From QVMG01 sp032073245 (GTDB taxonomy: Bacteria; Bacteroidota; Bacteroidia; Bacteroidales; Tannerellaceae): a stretch of DNA of 64,000 nucleotides. The notes below the pieces were generated by a model, which was not told where the DNA came from, searched no databases, and was given only the letters and a program-made list of their open reading frames with translations. Positions 45,295 to 55,194 of the stretch are shown piece by piece. The stretch spans positions 90,327 through 154,326 of the forward strand of contig DAMANX010000011.1 of NCBI GenBank assembly GCA_032073245.1, read 5' to 3'. How positions within the stretch are numbered: the stretch's first letter is position 1; every line of letters begins with the position of its first letter. The position numbers were made by a program, and so were the translations under genes.

Positions 45295-45672
45295 ATGAAG
45301 AACAATGGCTTCACATTCCGTAAGAGACTGGCAAGTTTTAAGTATGCTTTTCAGGGTATTCGGCAATTATTCCTACAGGAAGCGAATTGCTGCATACATC
45401 TTTTTGCAACCGTTTGTGTTATTATCGCGGGTTTTCTATTGAATATAGCTCCTTGGGAATGGGTTGCAGTAACCATTGTTATTGGAGCAGTACTTGCGGC
45501 AGAAGCCTTTAACTCTGCTATAGAATGTTTGGGTGATGCTATTTCACCGGATTATAATGAACACATAAAACATGCCAAAGATTTAGCAGCCGGAGCTGTA
45601 TTATTAACGGCTATAGCTGCGTCTGTTGTGGGGGTGATTGTGTTTGGACCGAAAATAGTAGCATTGTTTTAA
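45295..45672 (+). CDS. dgkA: Diacylglycerol/undecaprenol kinase
   Basis: A 125-residue membrane enzyme of the DgkA family, which phosphorylates diacylglycerol or undecaprenol. Three hydrophobic helices are visible, and the signature AAEAFNSAIECLGDAIS (about residues 65-82) with the downstream KHAKDLAAGAVLL. Gram-positive-type DgkA proteins with this signature prefer undecaprenol. Own promoter; its 3' side meets a REP hairpin. Confidence 0.88.
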   Translation: MKNNGFTFRKRLASFKYAFQGIRQLFLQEANCCIHLFATVCVIIAGFLLNIAPWEWVAVTIVIGAVLAAEAFNSAIECLGDAISPDYNEHIKHAKDLAAGAVLLTAIAASVVGVIVFGPKIVALF

Positions 45673-45716
45673 ATCTTTAGTTAAATCTGAAACCTTTTTA
45701 TATATTTGTCTCAATA

Positions 45717-45762
45717 AATAGGCTTTAGCCTATTATCAATTGCCGTCTGCTTTAGCTGACGG
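45717..45762. repeat. REP-type hairpin, left flank of the RAYT
   Basis: 46 bases that fold as AATAGGCTTTAGCCTATT plus a second stem GCCGTCTGCTTTAGCTGACGG. The reverse complement at 46284-46329 differs by one base. Confidence 0.85.
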
Positions 45763-45808
45763 AAAGATTATTATATAAATGGGTTTTAACCCCAATAAAC
45801 AAAACCTT

Positions 45809-46240
45809 ATGGCATTCATCAAAATCATGATCCATTGTGTTTGGAGTACCAAGAACAGAGAGCCTTCACTTGCAGATAAAAAAATCCGATATCAATTGTT
45901 TAAGCATATCCTTTCCAATGCTCGGGAGAAGGATATTTTTGTAGATCAAATAGGAGGTGAAAAAGAGCATGTTCATTGTCTCATATCTCTTGGTTGTGGA
46001 CAGAATATATCCAAAATAGTCCAGATGATAAAAGGCGAATCATCTCATTGGCTGAATAAGCATTTTAGGAGAAAGGTTGTATGGCAGGATGATTATTTTG
46101 CGGTTTCAGTAAGTGAAAGTCAGTTGTCAAGAGTAAGGACATATATCCAAAATCAAGAAGAACATCATTCAAGGAAGAATTATGATGAAGAGTATCAAGA
46201 ATTTTTAAATAGATATAAATTCAAACATAATACAGTTTGA
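45809..46240 (+). mobile_element. REP-associated IS200-like transposase (RAYT)
   Basis: A 143-residue HUH transposase of the Y1/IS200 fold. The metal-binding pair is in GEKEHVHCLISL, and the catalytic Tyr is probably in VRTYIQNQEEHH. The start is the ATG at 45809 (MAFIKIMIHCVWSTKN), because the upstream in-frame ATG at 45779 lies in a REP-like hairpin. Flanking inverted REP hairpins (45717-45762 and 46284-46329) are its presumed substrates. TTTTAACCCC- and TTGGCTAAAGCC-type palindromes nearby extend the set. Probably domesticated rather than a free insertion sequence. Confidence 0.88.
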
Positions 46241-46283
46241 TATTTATTATTTGGCTAAAGCCGTTGATGTAATACACTTGGAA

Positions 46284-46329
46284 CCGTCAGCTGAAGCAGA
46301 CGGCAATTGATAATAGGCTAAAGCCTATT
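46284..46329. repeat. REP-type hairpin, right flank of the RAYT
   Basis: The inverted copy of 45717-45762 with one mismatch in 46 bases, 44 bases after the transposase stop. Confidence 0.85.
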
Positions 46330-46432
46330 TAAAAATACTACATTATGATACCGGAGTGAATTATAAATAAAAGAGCAATATTGAGTTGAGGATTACGTTT
46401 ACGAGTAATAAAACCAATACGATTATCTACAA

Positions 46433-46999
46433 ATGAAATATTTATACCTTGTTTTCTTCTTTATTGGTATCATATTTTCCCTTTCTGCCCAGGATACCAG
46501 AGAATATCATCTCTCTTCCTCCAGAAAAAACATTCGTACTTCTACGGATATCATGGCAGGAGTGACTCCTGTAGCATGTGCAGTTGCTGTATTGGCATTA
46601 AAGGATTGGGATGGGTTAAAGCAAGGAGCGCTTGCTGCTGCTACGACATTAGGAGTATCCTATGGATTGAAATATCTGGTGGGAAAGGAGCGTCCCGATA
46701 ATAGTAATGCCCGTTCTTTTCCTTCGCTTCATACCTCTATCTCTTTTACAGGAGCTGCATTTATTCAAAAGCGTTATGGTTGGAAATGGGGTATACCTGC
46801 GTATGCTGTTGCGTCTTATGTAGGATGGGGAAGGGTATATGCGAAGAAACATGATTGGTGGGATGTTGCTGCCGGTGCTGCGATAGGTATTGGTAGTGCT
46901 TATATTTATACACGCCCTTTTGTTAAGGATTATAATATTTCTATTAGTCCGGTAGCCGGCAATGGGCATTTTGGTTTCTATGCTTCCATGACATTTTAA
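46433..46999 (+). CDS. PAP2-superfamily membrane phosphatase
   Basis: A 188-residue exported or membrane phosphatase: signal/anchor about 1-20 (LVFFFIGIIFSLSAQ), then the three acid-phosphatase motifs KYLVGKERPDN, FPSLHTS and GWGRVYAKKHDWWDV. Substrates of such enzymes include phosphatidic acid and undecaprenyl pyrophosphate. The last 30 residues look like an outer-membrane-type beta strand end. A tail-to-tail neighbour of the export operon. Confidence 0.85.
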   Translation: MKYLYLVFFFIGIIFSLSAQDTREYHLSSSRKNIRTSTDIMAGVTPVACAVAVLALKDWDGLKQGALAAATTLGVSYGLKYLVGKERPDNSNARSFPSLHTSISFTGAAFIQKRYGWKWGIPAYAVASYVGWGRVYAKKHDWWDVAAGAAIGIGSAYIYTRPFVKDYNISISPVAGNGHFGFYASMTF

Positions 47000-47010
47000 T
47001 AAAAAAGAAA

Positions 47011-47040
47011 AACCGGTTGGACATCACTGCAGAACCGGTC
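47011..47040 (-). terminator. Hairpin with a minus-strand T run between the two operons
   Basis: AACCGGTT and AACCGGT arms with a 15-base loop; the minus strand reads into TTTTTCTTTTTTATT. It may be a second terminator for the export operon or a bidirectional one for the PAP2 gene. Confidence 0.45.
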
Positions 47041-47257
47041 TCTGTCATTAAATGACTAAAATTCAAAGAAATGTTATTGTCTAACACACAATACAAACAT
47101 AATCCGGAAAGCCTGTGTAATAACTTCCCGGAAGGCCGGTCGTATATCCCTACAAAACCTGGCCTACCTTTAAATCTATTATTATTACAATGATTATAAG
47201 CAAATGGTGTGCCACTCTTTTAATCGATTGATATACAGTGGATGTTGTGAAATAAAA
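47041..47257. other. Intergenic stretch between the hairpins
   Basis: About 215 bases. I see no gene or clear repeat apart from a short GGAAGGCC inverted region near 47142. Confidence 0.4.
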
Positions 47258-47292
47258 TGTCCGAAAGTGGACAATAAAATCACTTTCGGACA
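47258..47292 (-). terminator. Terminator of the export operon
   Basis: A perfect 12-base stem TGTCCGAAAGTG / CACTTTCGGACA followed on the minus strand by ATTTTATTT, 20 bases after the last permease stop. Confidence 0.8.
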
Positions 47293-47312
47293 CTTAACCT
47301 GAGAAAGGATAC

Positions 47313-48608
47313 TTACTCGTGATGCAATGCTTCTGCAGGAGTCAACGAAGCACCTTTAAGAGCAGGTAATAATATAGCCATTGAAACAACTAATCCCATA
47401 AATATAAAAGTGATACCATTGGTGATCAGGAATCTTTCGAAAGTACGATCCGGAAGATATTCCGGATTAATGCTTCCTCCTCGTCCAACCGTTTCGATAA
47501 GATCAGTATGTACAAACTGATATTCAATGATCATAGCAGGAATAAAAATTAAGATAAGCAGCCACAAGCCTTCCATTAACAATATATTACGAATACTTGT
47601 ACTGGTAGATCCCACAGCCTTCCGTAAGCCTATTTCATTGGGACGTAGATTAATCCTATACCAGAATGTACCCATTACACATAAGAGAATATTAAGCAGA
47701 AAGAATACCATCAGATAAACACGTAGTTTTATTTGATTAGTTACACCAAAGCTTTGCTTTGTATCTAATGCAATCTTGGAATAAGGTATTACACTTAAAA
47801 GATAAAAGTTTCCAATACGTAACTTATCGGCCATTTCAGTTTTAAATTTTTCCCGAAATAATTTTGTAGAAAGAGAAGCACTATGGCGGATAGATATTTC
47901 AGCATTACTTATATTGTTTTCCTGAAGTGTATTAGCAAGATAATAAGAACCTTGCGGACGATCATAATCGAAACGTTTGATATCATCTACTACCCCAATT
48001 ACTATATAAGTGTCATCTGGCCTTTTCCAGGCTTGCAGTTCTTTTCCAATAGCTGAGCCATTTGGGAAAAGTCTTTGTTCCACATCACGGCCAATAACTA
48101 TACCACGGGATACTCCCCAATCAAAATCTTTTACAGATACAGATTGTTTTCCGTTGTTTGTTGAATACCCAAATACTTTGAAAAAATCTTCGGTAGGTAC
48201 TATGGCAATGCGTTGTCCATTGGCAAAAATGGTTGAGTCATTTTTTTTACCTAAGCTCATACCCCAGAAATTTCCACTTCCCGGAGTTACTCCCTCATAA
48301 GATACTCCTACACTTTCGATTCCCGGATAATCCTTGATCATTTGTAATATACGTTGGTAGTTTGCTTCCAATACTTCACCTTTACTATCTTCTTCCTTAA
48401 ATTCCGGATGTTCAGCCGGTAGTTCGGCAAGGTTTATTTGTAAGGTATTTTCTATATTCCTATAATTAGGAATGTTCAGATTATAATTATAAACAAATAG
48501 AAAGTCAACTATATACCAGGTTAGGCAAAATACAAACAATAATTCAACGCCAATCCATATATTGCCACGTCTGCGATTCCACATTTGTTTTAATACCGAT
48601 ATCCACAT
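47313..48608 (-). CDS. FtsX-like ABC permease, B type, pair 4
   Basis: A 431-residue permease: one N-terminal helix (LLFVFCLTWYIVDFLF), a large periplasmic MacB-type domain (about 60-280) and three C-terminal helices. The coupling region is NEIGLRKAVGST and the end is TPAEALHHE. It is the last gene of the operon, 4 bases after its A-type partner. Its N-terminus (QMWNRRRGNIWIGVELL) identifies it as a B-type copy, the most divergent of the four. Substrate unknown. Confidence 0.85.
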   Translation of the reverse strand: MWISVLKQMWNRRRGNIWIGVELLFVFCLTWYIVDFLFVYNYNLNIPNYRNIENTLQINLAELPAEHPEFKEEDSKGEVLEANYQRILQMIKDYPGIESVGVSYEGVTPGSGNFWGMSLGKKNDSTIFANGQRIAIVPTEDFFKVFGYSTNNGKQSVSVKDFDWGVSRGIVIGRDVEQRLFPNGSAIGKELQAWKRPDDTYIVIGVVDDIKRFDYDRPQGSYYLANTLQENNISNAEISIRHSASLSTKLFREKFKTEMADKLRIGNFYLLSVIPYSKIALDTKQSFGVTNQIKLRVYLMVFFLLNILLCVMGTFWYRINLRPNEIGLRKAVGSTSTSIRNILLMEGLWLLILIFIPAMIIEYQFVHTDLIETVGRGGSINPEYLPDRTFERFLITNGITFIFMGLVVSMAILLPALKGASLTPAEALHHE

Positions 48609-48612
48609 ATTT

Positions 48613-49911
48613 TTATTGTGTTGCGTTCAATGAATAAATGATTTGTTTATGTGATGCCCGCCATGCCGGGATCAATGCTGTGAGAAGATTAAGAATGAAA
48701 CATACTGAAAGAGCTATCACAAATACAGGTAGATTCATTAACATTGAAGGGGTGAAAAATACATTTGTTCCTTCTGGAGGGAGATCCATCATTTCTTGTC
48801 CGATACTCATGATCCAATCGGAGCTTAATAATATCAAGAAATAAGAAAATAATAATCCAGCCAAGCCACCTAGTAGAGTAAAGAGGAAATTCTCTGAAAT
48901 AATTTGCCTCATCAGGTTATTAACCGGGGCTCCAAAGGCACGACGAATACCCATTTCTGCAAGTCTTCTTTCCATGCGCGAATCTGTCATACCCGATAGG
49001 CTGACAGCAGGTACTAAAAGTAAAATCAGGAAAATCGCTCCATATTTCAAGGCGATTCCTTTAAAATCAGGCCCTACATTCGACCAAAAACGAAAAGTAG
49101 ATTCCCAGTGTCGGTCAGGTTGTCCGTTTATACTAAAGGTATATCCTTCAGCAGAGCGGGTATAGCGTTCCACTGATTCGATTGTTTTCTGTTTAAGAGA
49201 ACTAACGTCATCAACAGAAGGCGCCAACAGTATAGCTTCCATATTACCGAGGAAACCACTCAGTCCACTCCCCTTTTTGTAGTATGACTTAATTGTGTAA
49301 GGAACCCAAAGATTTGCATAAGTACGTTCAGTCACGAAAGACGCATCTTTAACCACTCCGCATACACGAAACTGTCGGAAGTCAAGGCTTATATATTCAC
49401 CTACTACATCAGTTCTTCCAAATACTCTTTTCGCTGTAGAAGCCGAAATTACAGAGGTCGCTATTCCGGAGTTAAAATCAGCCTCAGAAAAAGAATTTCC
49501 ATGGATAAAATGAAAAGGATATACGGTCCAGAATGGACAATCTACATATTTTACAATAACCTGCATCTGGTCTTTACTGCCGACAGGCTGTACGTAATTT
49601 TCATCTCCACTATCCATCATTAGGCTAATTGCTTCAAAACCTTCTACCGGACGAATACACTCATCCACAAACTGTGGAGAAATATTTGAACTCCATGTAT
49701 CTCCATCATTTCTTTTTTCCATTGCACTTTTAATTATTAATATCCTATCCCGATTCGTTTCCGGATAGATATTAGCGACCTTAATATAATATACAATGGA
49801 TAAGACCATAACTACAGTAATTGAAAGTCCTGTTCCAATCACGTATATGGAGCTGAATAACTTTTCCTGCTTTAGCAGGTTCCACGCTTGTTTAAAATAG
49901 AGCAATATCAT
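48613..49911 (-). CDS. FtsX-like ABC permease, A type, pair 4
   Basis: A 432-residue permease with the A-type N-terminus (YFKQAWNLLKQEKLFSSIY, then VIGTGLSITVVM), the periplasmic MacB-like domain, AEMGIRRAFGAPVNNL before the last helices, and the end YSLNATQ. In the coupling motif the usual GAT is GAP. Upstream (49914-50014) an inverted repeat separates it from pair 3. Confidence 0.85.
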   Translation of the reverse strand: MILLYFKQAWNLLKQEKLFSSIYVIGTGLSITVVMVLSIVYYIKVANIYPETNRDRILIIKSAMEKRNDGDTWSSNISPQFVDECIRPVEGFEAISLMMDSGDENYVQPVGSKDQMQVIVKYVDCPFWTVYPFHFIHGNSFSEADFNSGIATSVISASTAKRVFGRTDVVGEYISLDFRQFRVCGVVKDASFVTERTYANLWVPYTIKSYYKKGSGLSGFLGNMEAILLAPSVDDVSSLKQKTIESVERYTRSAEGYTFSINGQPDRHWESTFRFWSNVGPDFKGIALKYGAIFLILLLVPAVSLSGMTDSRMERRLAEMGIRRAFGAPVNNLMRQIISENFLFTLLGGLAGLLFSYFLILLSSDWIMSIGQEMMDLPPEGTNVFFTPSMLMNLPVFVIALSVCFILNLLTALIPAWRASHKQIIYSLNATQ

Positions 49912-49913
49912 GT

Positions 49914-50014
49914 TATTAACGATTAGTGATTAACGATTAACGATTAATATTTTAAGAATTAACTTCCTTGCTGGATCTGAGTTGTTAATCATTAATCGTT
50001 AACCGTTAATCGTT
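49914..50014. repeat. Inverted repeat between permease genes
   Basis: Tandem TTAACGATTAGTGATTAACG-type words (49914-49948) pair with TTAATCATTAATCGTTAACC-type words (49986-50014) around a 37-base loop. Similar sites are at 55112-55185 and 58440-58510. Confidence 0.7.
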
Positions 50015-50019
50015 ATTTA

Positions 50020-51291
50020 TTATTCATAATGCAACGCTTCCGCCGGTTGAACTTCCGCCGAACGGCGTGCCGGATACCAAATACCTAAAGCTATCATTGC
50101 AAATAGAAAGAGATAGGTTATACCTATTCCTATGATAAAACGCCCAATAGAAAAAGGAAGCCTATAGGTATCCGTAAAGTCCAGAAAAACTATGTTTAAT
50201 GTGATAATAATAACTGGTATTATTGTAAATGCCAACAGGCAGAGTCCTTCCGTAAAGAGTAGACTGAATATTTTTCTTCTGCTTGAGCCTAAAGCAATTC
50301 GTAATCCCATTTCCCCCTTTCGGTATCCTGTGCGAAGCCAAAAGGTAGCTATGATACCGAAAAAAACATTTAGTAAAACAAAAGAGATGAGGCTTAAGTG
50401 TATTTTCTGATCCTTCCAGTATTTATTTAACCGATTTGCCCGCATATTACCGATGGGTTCAATACCACTTACATAGAGGTTGTTCACTGTCATTCGTTCA
50501 CCCATTTGACTGGTAAAGAAATTATTGAAGTCTTTATCACTATCAGGATTGACACGAATGAAAAGTTCGCACCGGGTTACGCCGAATTCTTCTATATTAT
50601 TGGCTAAGGAAGGACCAACCATACACGAAAAAAAACATGGATCTGCCCGTTCGTATTCTGTGTTGCGAACTGGTGTGGATATGGAAGAAATAATATAACG
50701 TACGGTATCCTCTCTGAAGGAAGAGTATACAGCTTGTCCAATGGCTGATTTATCCGGGAATAGCTTTTGCTTCAGATCTTTAGAAATAACAACAGAATTA
50801 TAATGAAGTATGGACGGGTCGATTCTTTTTCCATCCTCTCCACGAACCCGAAACATATCAAAGAATTCGGGAGTAACTCTTCGGTAATTATAGTATTCAA
50901 TCTCTTTAGAATCATATATATTTCCATCATCCGGTAATAACGGGCGCTTGGCATTTCCATTCGAATAGAAGCAACTGTAAAAAGATACACTCGAAGTTTC
51001 TATTTCTTCCATTTGCCGTATGCGTTGCATCAGAGTAAGTAAGTCATCTGTGTCGGTCGTGCGAAGCATTTCTTTAGGTATATAGCTCTCATCCGCTTCA
51101 TCCATTTTACTTAACTTTATACGATAGGTGTGTGAAACATCGAATCCCTTCGGTTGATAATAGGTATAGATATCTACCATAAATCGATCTGTCACATACC
51201 ATAAGAATGACGCAACCAGTATGAGTTCAATAAAAAGCCATCCGTTACTTTTACGTTCAGCCCAGATTTGTTTGAGTATTTTCGTTATCAT
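50020..51291 (-). CDS. FtsX-like ABC permease, B type, pair 3
   Basis: A 423-residue permease with the N-terminus KQIWAERKSNGWLFIELIL, GEMGLRIALGSSRRK in the coupling region and the end QPAEALHYE. The periplasmic domain starts with the QPKGFDVSHTYRIKL motif shared by the B-type copies. It lies 12 bases after its A partner and is followed by an inverted repeat. Confidence 0.85.
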   Translation of the reverse strand: MITKILKQIWAERKSNGWLFIELILVASFLWYVTDRFMVDIYTYYQPKGFDVSHTYRIKLSKMDEADESYIPKEMLRTTDTDDLLTLMQRIRQMEEIETSSVSFYSCFYSNGNAKRPLLPDDGNIYDSKEIEYYNYRRVTPEFFDMFRVRGEDGKRIDPSILHYNSVVISKDLKQKLFPDKSAIGQAVYSSFREDTVRYIISSISTPVRNTEYERADPCFFSCMVGPSLANNIEEFGVTRCELFIRVNPDSDKDFNNFFTSQMGERMTVNNLYVSGIEPIGNMRANRLNKYWKDQKIHLSLISFVLLNVFFGIIATFWLRTGYRKGEMGLRIALGSSRRKIFSLLFTEGLCLLAFTIIPVIIITLNIVFLDFTDTYRLPFSIGRFIIGIGITYLFLFAMIALGIWYPARRSAEVQPAEALHYE

Positions 51292-51303
51292 CCTATTTTT
51301 ATA

Positions 51304-52542
51304 TTATGATGGGCTACCCATTAAACTTACTACTATAGGTTTGCGTGCCATACGCCATGCCGGTATTCCTGCGCTTAGCAGATTCATAAGCAGGCAGAAA
51401 AATACAGCAGCGACAAAATTCAATGGTTGAAGTAACATCGGTATTGTCAACATTGTATCTGCAGTTAGTAAAAAGCTCCTGCTGATATGAATAAATACAA
51501 ATGACAGTCCGAAACCGATAATTGCTCCTATAGCTGTAATTACCAGGTTCTCCATCAATATCTGTCCCATTAAAGTTTCTTTGGTTGCTCCAAAACTTTT
51601 TCGTATTCCAATTTCCGAAGAACGTTGTCGAATATTATTCATGGTAATTCCCGTCAGATTGATCGCGGGTAAAAGAAGGAGGAAAAGAATAATCAAAGAG
51701 CCCTGCAGTAAATATTCACGGGTAGAGCCGATAGCCATTTCGTAAAAGTTATATACTCTCTCTCTTACGGTAAATGATTGACGGTTATCACTGAATTGCT
51801 TAACCTTTTGTTTTAACTCTTCCTTCACTTTCGGAAGATCTCCTTTTTTAGGAGCAATCATAGTGACAAGGAGATTTCCACAGGTTTCTTCTTCCCGTGA
51901 AGTTAAATTATCAGCATTACTGGTCAATACAATCCATGCCTGTGAATAAGCAGTACTGGCAGCCCGGGTTACATTATTTACAACTCCTATTACCTGGTGT
52001 GGTTTACGATTAATCAGTATGGATTGTCCGACCGCTTTTTCATCTCCAAACATAAGCATGGCAATTTCCTTATTCAGTACGACCAAGGGGAGGCCCGATT
52101 CTACTTCGTCTTCATTGTAAGGACGTCCTTCCAGGAAATGAAAGCTGAATGCTTTCCAGAAGTTAGCATCCGTCCACTTTACTCTATAATCTGCATAGAG
52201 ACTTTTGGTTGGGAGTGCCAACTGACATTTACTTCCATAATTTGTTGCTGTTGCGACGTCCGTTGATTGAAGCGTGTAAATACATTCTTTTACCATAGTA
52301 TAAGAAAACCCGGTATTATTAGTATGACCTGCTACACCTGGCCTTGGTTTTGATTGTACCGACACATATATGGTACGATCGCGATGGTTTTCAGGCGGAT
52401 AATTGGCCGTTTTAATTTGAAACAGCATAATCATAACCATCACTAATGAGATGGCCAATGCTGTTCCTACAATAGAAACAATGCTTACCAACCGGTTCTC
52501 CTTCAGCATTTGTAATGCCTGTTTGATATATTGTTTGAGCAT
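51304..52542 (-). CDS. FtsX-like ABC permease, A type, pair 3
   Basis: A 412-residue A-type permease: YIKQALQMLKENRLVSIVSI at the start, then VGTALAISLVMVM, with SEIGIRKSFGATKETL near the C-terminal helices and the end VSLMGSPS. The gap to pair 2 is 16 bases and lacks an inverted repeat, so pairs 2 and 3 look directly joined. Confidence 0.85.
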   Translation of the reverse strand: MLKQYIKQALQMLKENRLVSIVSIVGTALAISLVMVMIMLFQIKTANYPPENHRDRTIYVSVQSKPRPGVAGHTNNTGFSYTMVKECIYTLQSTDVATATNYGSKCQLALPTKSLYADYRVKWTDANFWKAFSFHFLEGRPYNEDEVESGLPLVVLNKEIAMLMFGDEKAVGQSILINRKPHQVIGVVNNVTRAASTAYSQAWIVLTSNADNLTSREEETCGNLLVTMIAPKKGDLPKVKEELKQKVKQFSDNRQSFTVRERVYNFYEMAIGSTREYLLQGSLIILFLLLLPAINLTGITMNNIRQRSSEIGIRKSFGATKETLMGQILMENLVITAIGAIIGFGLSFVFIHISRSFLLTADTMLTIPMLLQPLNFVAAVFFCLLMNLLSAGIPAWRMARKPIVVSLMGSPS

Positions 52543-52558
52543 AATTTGTACTTATTTT

Positions 52559-53827
52559 TTATTCATAATGCAATGCCTCTGCCGGTTGCAGTCTCATTGC
52601 ACGATAAGCTGGGAAACTTATTCCAATTACGATCATAACTAGTAAGAGAAGGAAGGTCACAGCTATACCAATTAATATACGCTCTGGCACATTCATCCAT
52701 TCGGATGGACTGACAATACCCATATAGCATAAGTTCCCGAAAATTATGCTAGCCAGTGTAAAGGCAACTAAAAGTATTATAACCGCTTGACTAATTAACC
52801 ACCCGAATATAGAACCACGAGTGGCTCCGACAGCAATCCGTAGCCCTATTTCTCCTTGTTTTTGTTGAGTTTTTAACCAGAAGGTTCCAATAACACCCAG
52901 GAAAACATTTAAAAGAAAAAAGACTATAACTGCCATATTCATGCGCATATCGTCAATCCATTTACGGATATGTTCTTCTCGATATTCACTCATCGGATGT
53001 ATTTCTTTCAAGTAGATATTTCCTAATTTAAGTTGTTGGGCCATCTCTTTTTGGAATTCAATCGGAAATCTTTTATTATCTGCTGTTGCCTTAACGCGAA
53101 TAAATAAAGGATAATTCAAAGCATTTATATTGGACCTCCCCATATCGGAAGCAGGGATTGACTTATAATAAGCATAATCATAATCACTAAATTCATTATA
53201 ACGCTGATTTTCACACACAGCTCCAATTCTATAAAGCTTGCCTTCTGCATTCCCCTGGTCCTTGCAGGAGATCTCTTTGCCTATAGCATTGGCTACACTT
53301 CCGAAAAAAGTTTCAGCTACCAGTTGTGTAACAACGATCTCATTCCTTTCTAGTGCGTCGATAAGCAATTGTGCATCTCTTCCATCCGCCGCTTTTACTT
53401 TAAAAAGTGAAAAATAAGAAGGAGCAACGCTTCTCACATATCCCCGTGGTATTATTGTAGAGTCAAGTTGAAAAGCAGTAAATGAATTTTGCCACTTATA
53501 GTGAAAATGATTCCACGAAGTATGAGATGCAGCTTCCACATCCGGATGTTGTCGTAAACGGTTAATTATTGTCAGAAAATCAGCTCCTGTCCTTGAACTT
53601 TCCTCCGTAAGTGGAATATAATCCGGACTTTTTTGTGGAATGGAGCCTAATTCAACATGATACACATGACTAATATCAAAACCTAACGGCATGGAGAAAT
53701 TTTTATAAGCTATGAGCAGGCTATCAACAGCAAACCACATAAATACAGTAACAACAAGCAGTTCTAGTCCGATCAACAAACTTGCCCGTCTTTCCTGCCA
53801 CATTTGTTTTATCAATTTTTTAAGCAT
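52559..53827 (-). CDS. FtsX-like ABC permease, B type, pair 2
   Basis: A 422-residue B-type permease: KQMWQERRASLLIGLELLVV, MPLGFDISHVYHVEL at the start of the periplasmic part, GEIGLRIAVGATRGS and the end QPAEALHYE. Only 3 bases separate it from its A partner. Confidence 0.85.
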   Translation of the reverse strand: MLKKLIKQMWQERRASLLIGLELLVVTVFMWFAVDSLLIAYKNFSMPLGFDISHVYHVELGSIPQKSPDYIPLTEESSRTGADFLTIINRLRQHPDVEAASHTSWNHFHYKWQNSFTAFQLDSTIIPRGYVRSVAPSYFSLFKVKAADGRDAQLLIDALERNEIVVTQLVAETFFGSVANAIGKEISCKDQGNAEGKLYRIGAVCENQRYNEFSDYDYAYYKSIPASDMGRSNINALNYPLFIRVKATADNKRFPIEFQKEMAQQLKLGNIYLKEIHPMSEYREEHIRKWIDDMRMNMAVIVFFLLNVFLGVIGTFWLKTQQKQGEIGLRIAVGATRGSIFGWLISQAVIILLVAFTLASIIFGNLCYMGIVSPSEWMNVPERILIGIAVTFLLLLVMIVIGISFPAYRAMRLQPAEALHYE

Positions 53828-53830
53828 TCT

Positions 53831-55102
53831 TTATTCCTCCTTGATTGATTCTACAATATTTACCCGGGATACCCGCCATGCCGGTATTCCGGCCGATAAC
53901 AGATTCATTATAACACAGAAAACCAGAGCTGCAACAAAAACCGCCGGGCTAAACATTCCTCCGGTTAAGCTGGTTTCTCCCAGAGATGTTACCAAAAGCC
54001 AATTGCGGAATATAACCAATCCTACATAAGAGAAGATTAATCCAACCAATCCTCCGAGTAGCGTCAACAATAAATTCTCAGATAAAACCTGCCACAATAC
54101 ATTACCAGCAGTGGCACCAAAAGCCCGGCGAACTCCTAATTCTCCAATCCGTTTACGCATTTGCGCCAGTGTAATACCTGAAAGATTTAAAGCCGGAACA
54201 AGCAATACGACAATTATGATAATTCCATATCGTAAAAAAGTGGAAAACAGGTCGGGAACTTTATTATGTCCGGAACCTCCCATCCAATATTCGATTTGGG
54301 AAAAAGGTTGATCGCCTATCTCTGCCCTATACTGAGGAGTTTGAGCATTATAAGTGGCAACACGATTCGTTATTTCCTGATGTAAAGTCTCTCTCTTTGT
54401 TCCTTGCGGCAGTAATATATGGCAATCAAAGTTTCCATTAATCCCGTCTCCCCAGGCATACGTATTCCCTCCGGCAAAATAAGGAATCCATACTTCGGCA
54501 TAGGCCTTATCGGCATATCGGGATACGTCTTTCACCATTCCTTTGATTTTATAAACAATATAATTAATCTTTATTTCTCTGCCTGTTACCTGTGTTGTGT
54601 TGAAAAGAGTTCGTGCCAGATTTTCGTTGATTACAACCGTATATATACCGCTGTTAGCATCTGTGTCGCTAAAAGGTTGCCCATCAATAAAATCAAATGT
54701 AAACACTTTCCAAAAAGCGCCATCAGTAAAAAGAACATCGGCCGATTTACCTGTAGTGCCATCCATTGTCTGTACCATCAATTTCCCTTCCGGGTTACGG
54801 GATGTAGCTGTAACAGCCTCAGCGGATGTCAATGGATACAAACAATCATTAATGAAAGGCAGCCCGGTATAGGCGAATGAAATCCTTTGATCTGTTGATT
54901 TATCAATAGATTCGATAGCAGATATATGGTATGTCCTGTTTCTATGCACTTCTGGAGAAATATTAGCTGTATTTACCTGATACAAAATCACGATAATCAT
55001 GATCATGCATATAGCAAGTGCCGTTCCGAGAATGGAAATACTGCTAAGCAGTTTATTTTCCTTCAGCATTTGCCAGGCTTGTTTTATGTATTGCAATATC
55101 AT
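53831..55102 (-). CDS. FtsX-like ABC permease, A type, pair 2
   Basis: A 423-residue A-type permease: YIKQAWQMLKENKLLSSISI, LGTALAICMIMIIVILYQV, GELGVRRAFGATAGNV and the end ESIKEE. It is the first permease after the ATPase gene, from which it is separated by a 92-base gap with an inverted repeat (55112-55185). Confidence 0.85.
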   Translation of the reverse strand: MILQYIKQAWQMLKENKLLSSISILGTALAICMIMIIVILYQVNTANISPEVHRNRTYHISAIESIDKSTDQRISFAYTGLPFINDCLYPLTSAEAVTATSRNPEGKLMVQTMDGTTGKSADVLFTDGAFWKVFTFDFIDGQPFSDTDANSGIYTVVINENLARTLFNTTQVTGREIKINYIVYKIKGMVKDVSRYADKAYAEVWIPYFAGGNTYAWGDGINGNFDCHILLPQGTKRETLHQEITNRVATYNAQTPQYRAEIGDQPFSQIEYWMGGSGHNKVPDLFSTFLRYGIIIIVVLLVPALNLSGITLAQMRKRIGELGVRRAFGATAGNVLWQVLSENLLLTLLGGLVGLIFSYVGLVIFRNWLLVTSLGETSLTGGMFSPAVFVAALVFCVIMNLLSAGIPAWRVSRVNIVESIKEE

Positions 55103-55111
55103 AATGACTAA

Positions 55112-55185
55112 TTACTAATGATTAATGTTTAATGATGGATGGTGATAACATTGGCTCAATGAATTAATCATTAACCATTTATCAT
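55112..55185. repeat. Inverted repeat between the ATPase and permease genes
   Basis: TAATGATTAATGTTTAATGA-type words (from 55115) face AATTAATCATTAACCATTTA-type words (from 55161). Confidence 0.6.
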
Positions 55186-55194
55186 TAACCATTA

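Noticed and set aside
45779..45808. Upstream ATG for the RAYT gene
   Set aside because: The extra 10 residues come from the palindrome TGGGGTTTTAACCCCA, and family members begin with MAFIKI-like starts.
54419..54880. A 153-residue plus-strand frame opposite a permease
   Set aside because: Antisense shadow of an intact permease; such open frames are frequent in this operon.
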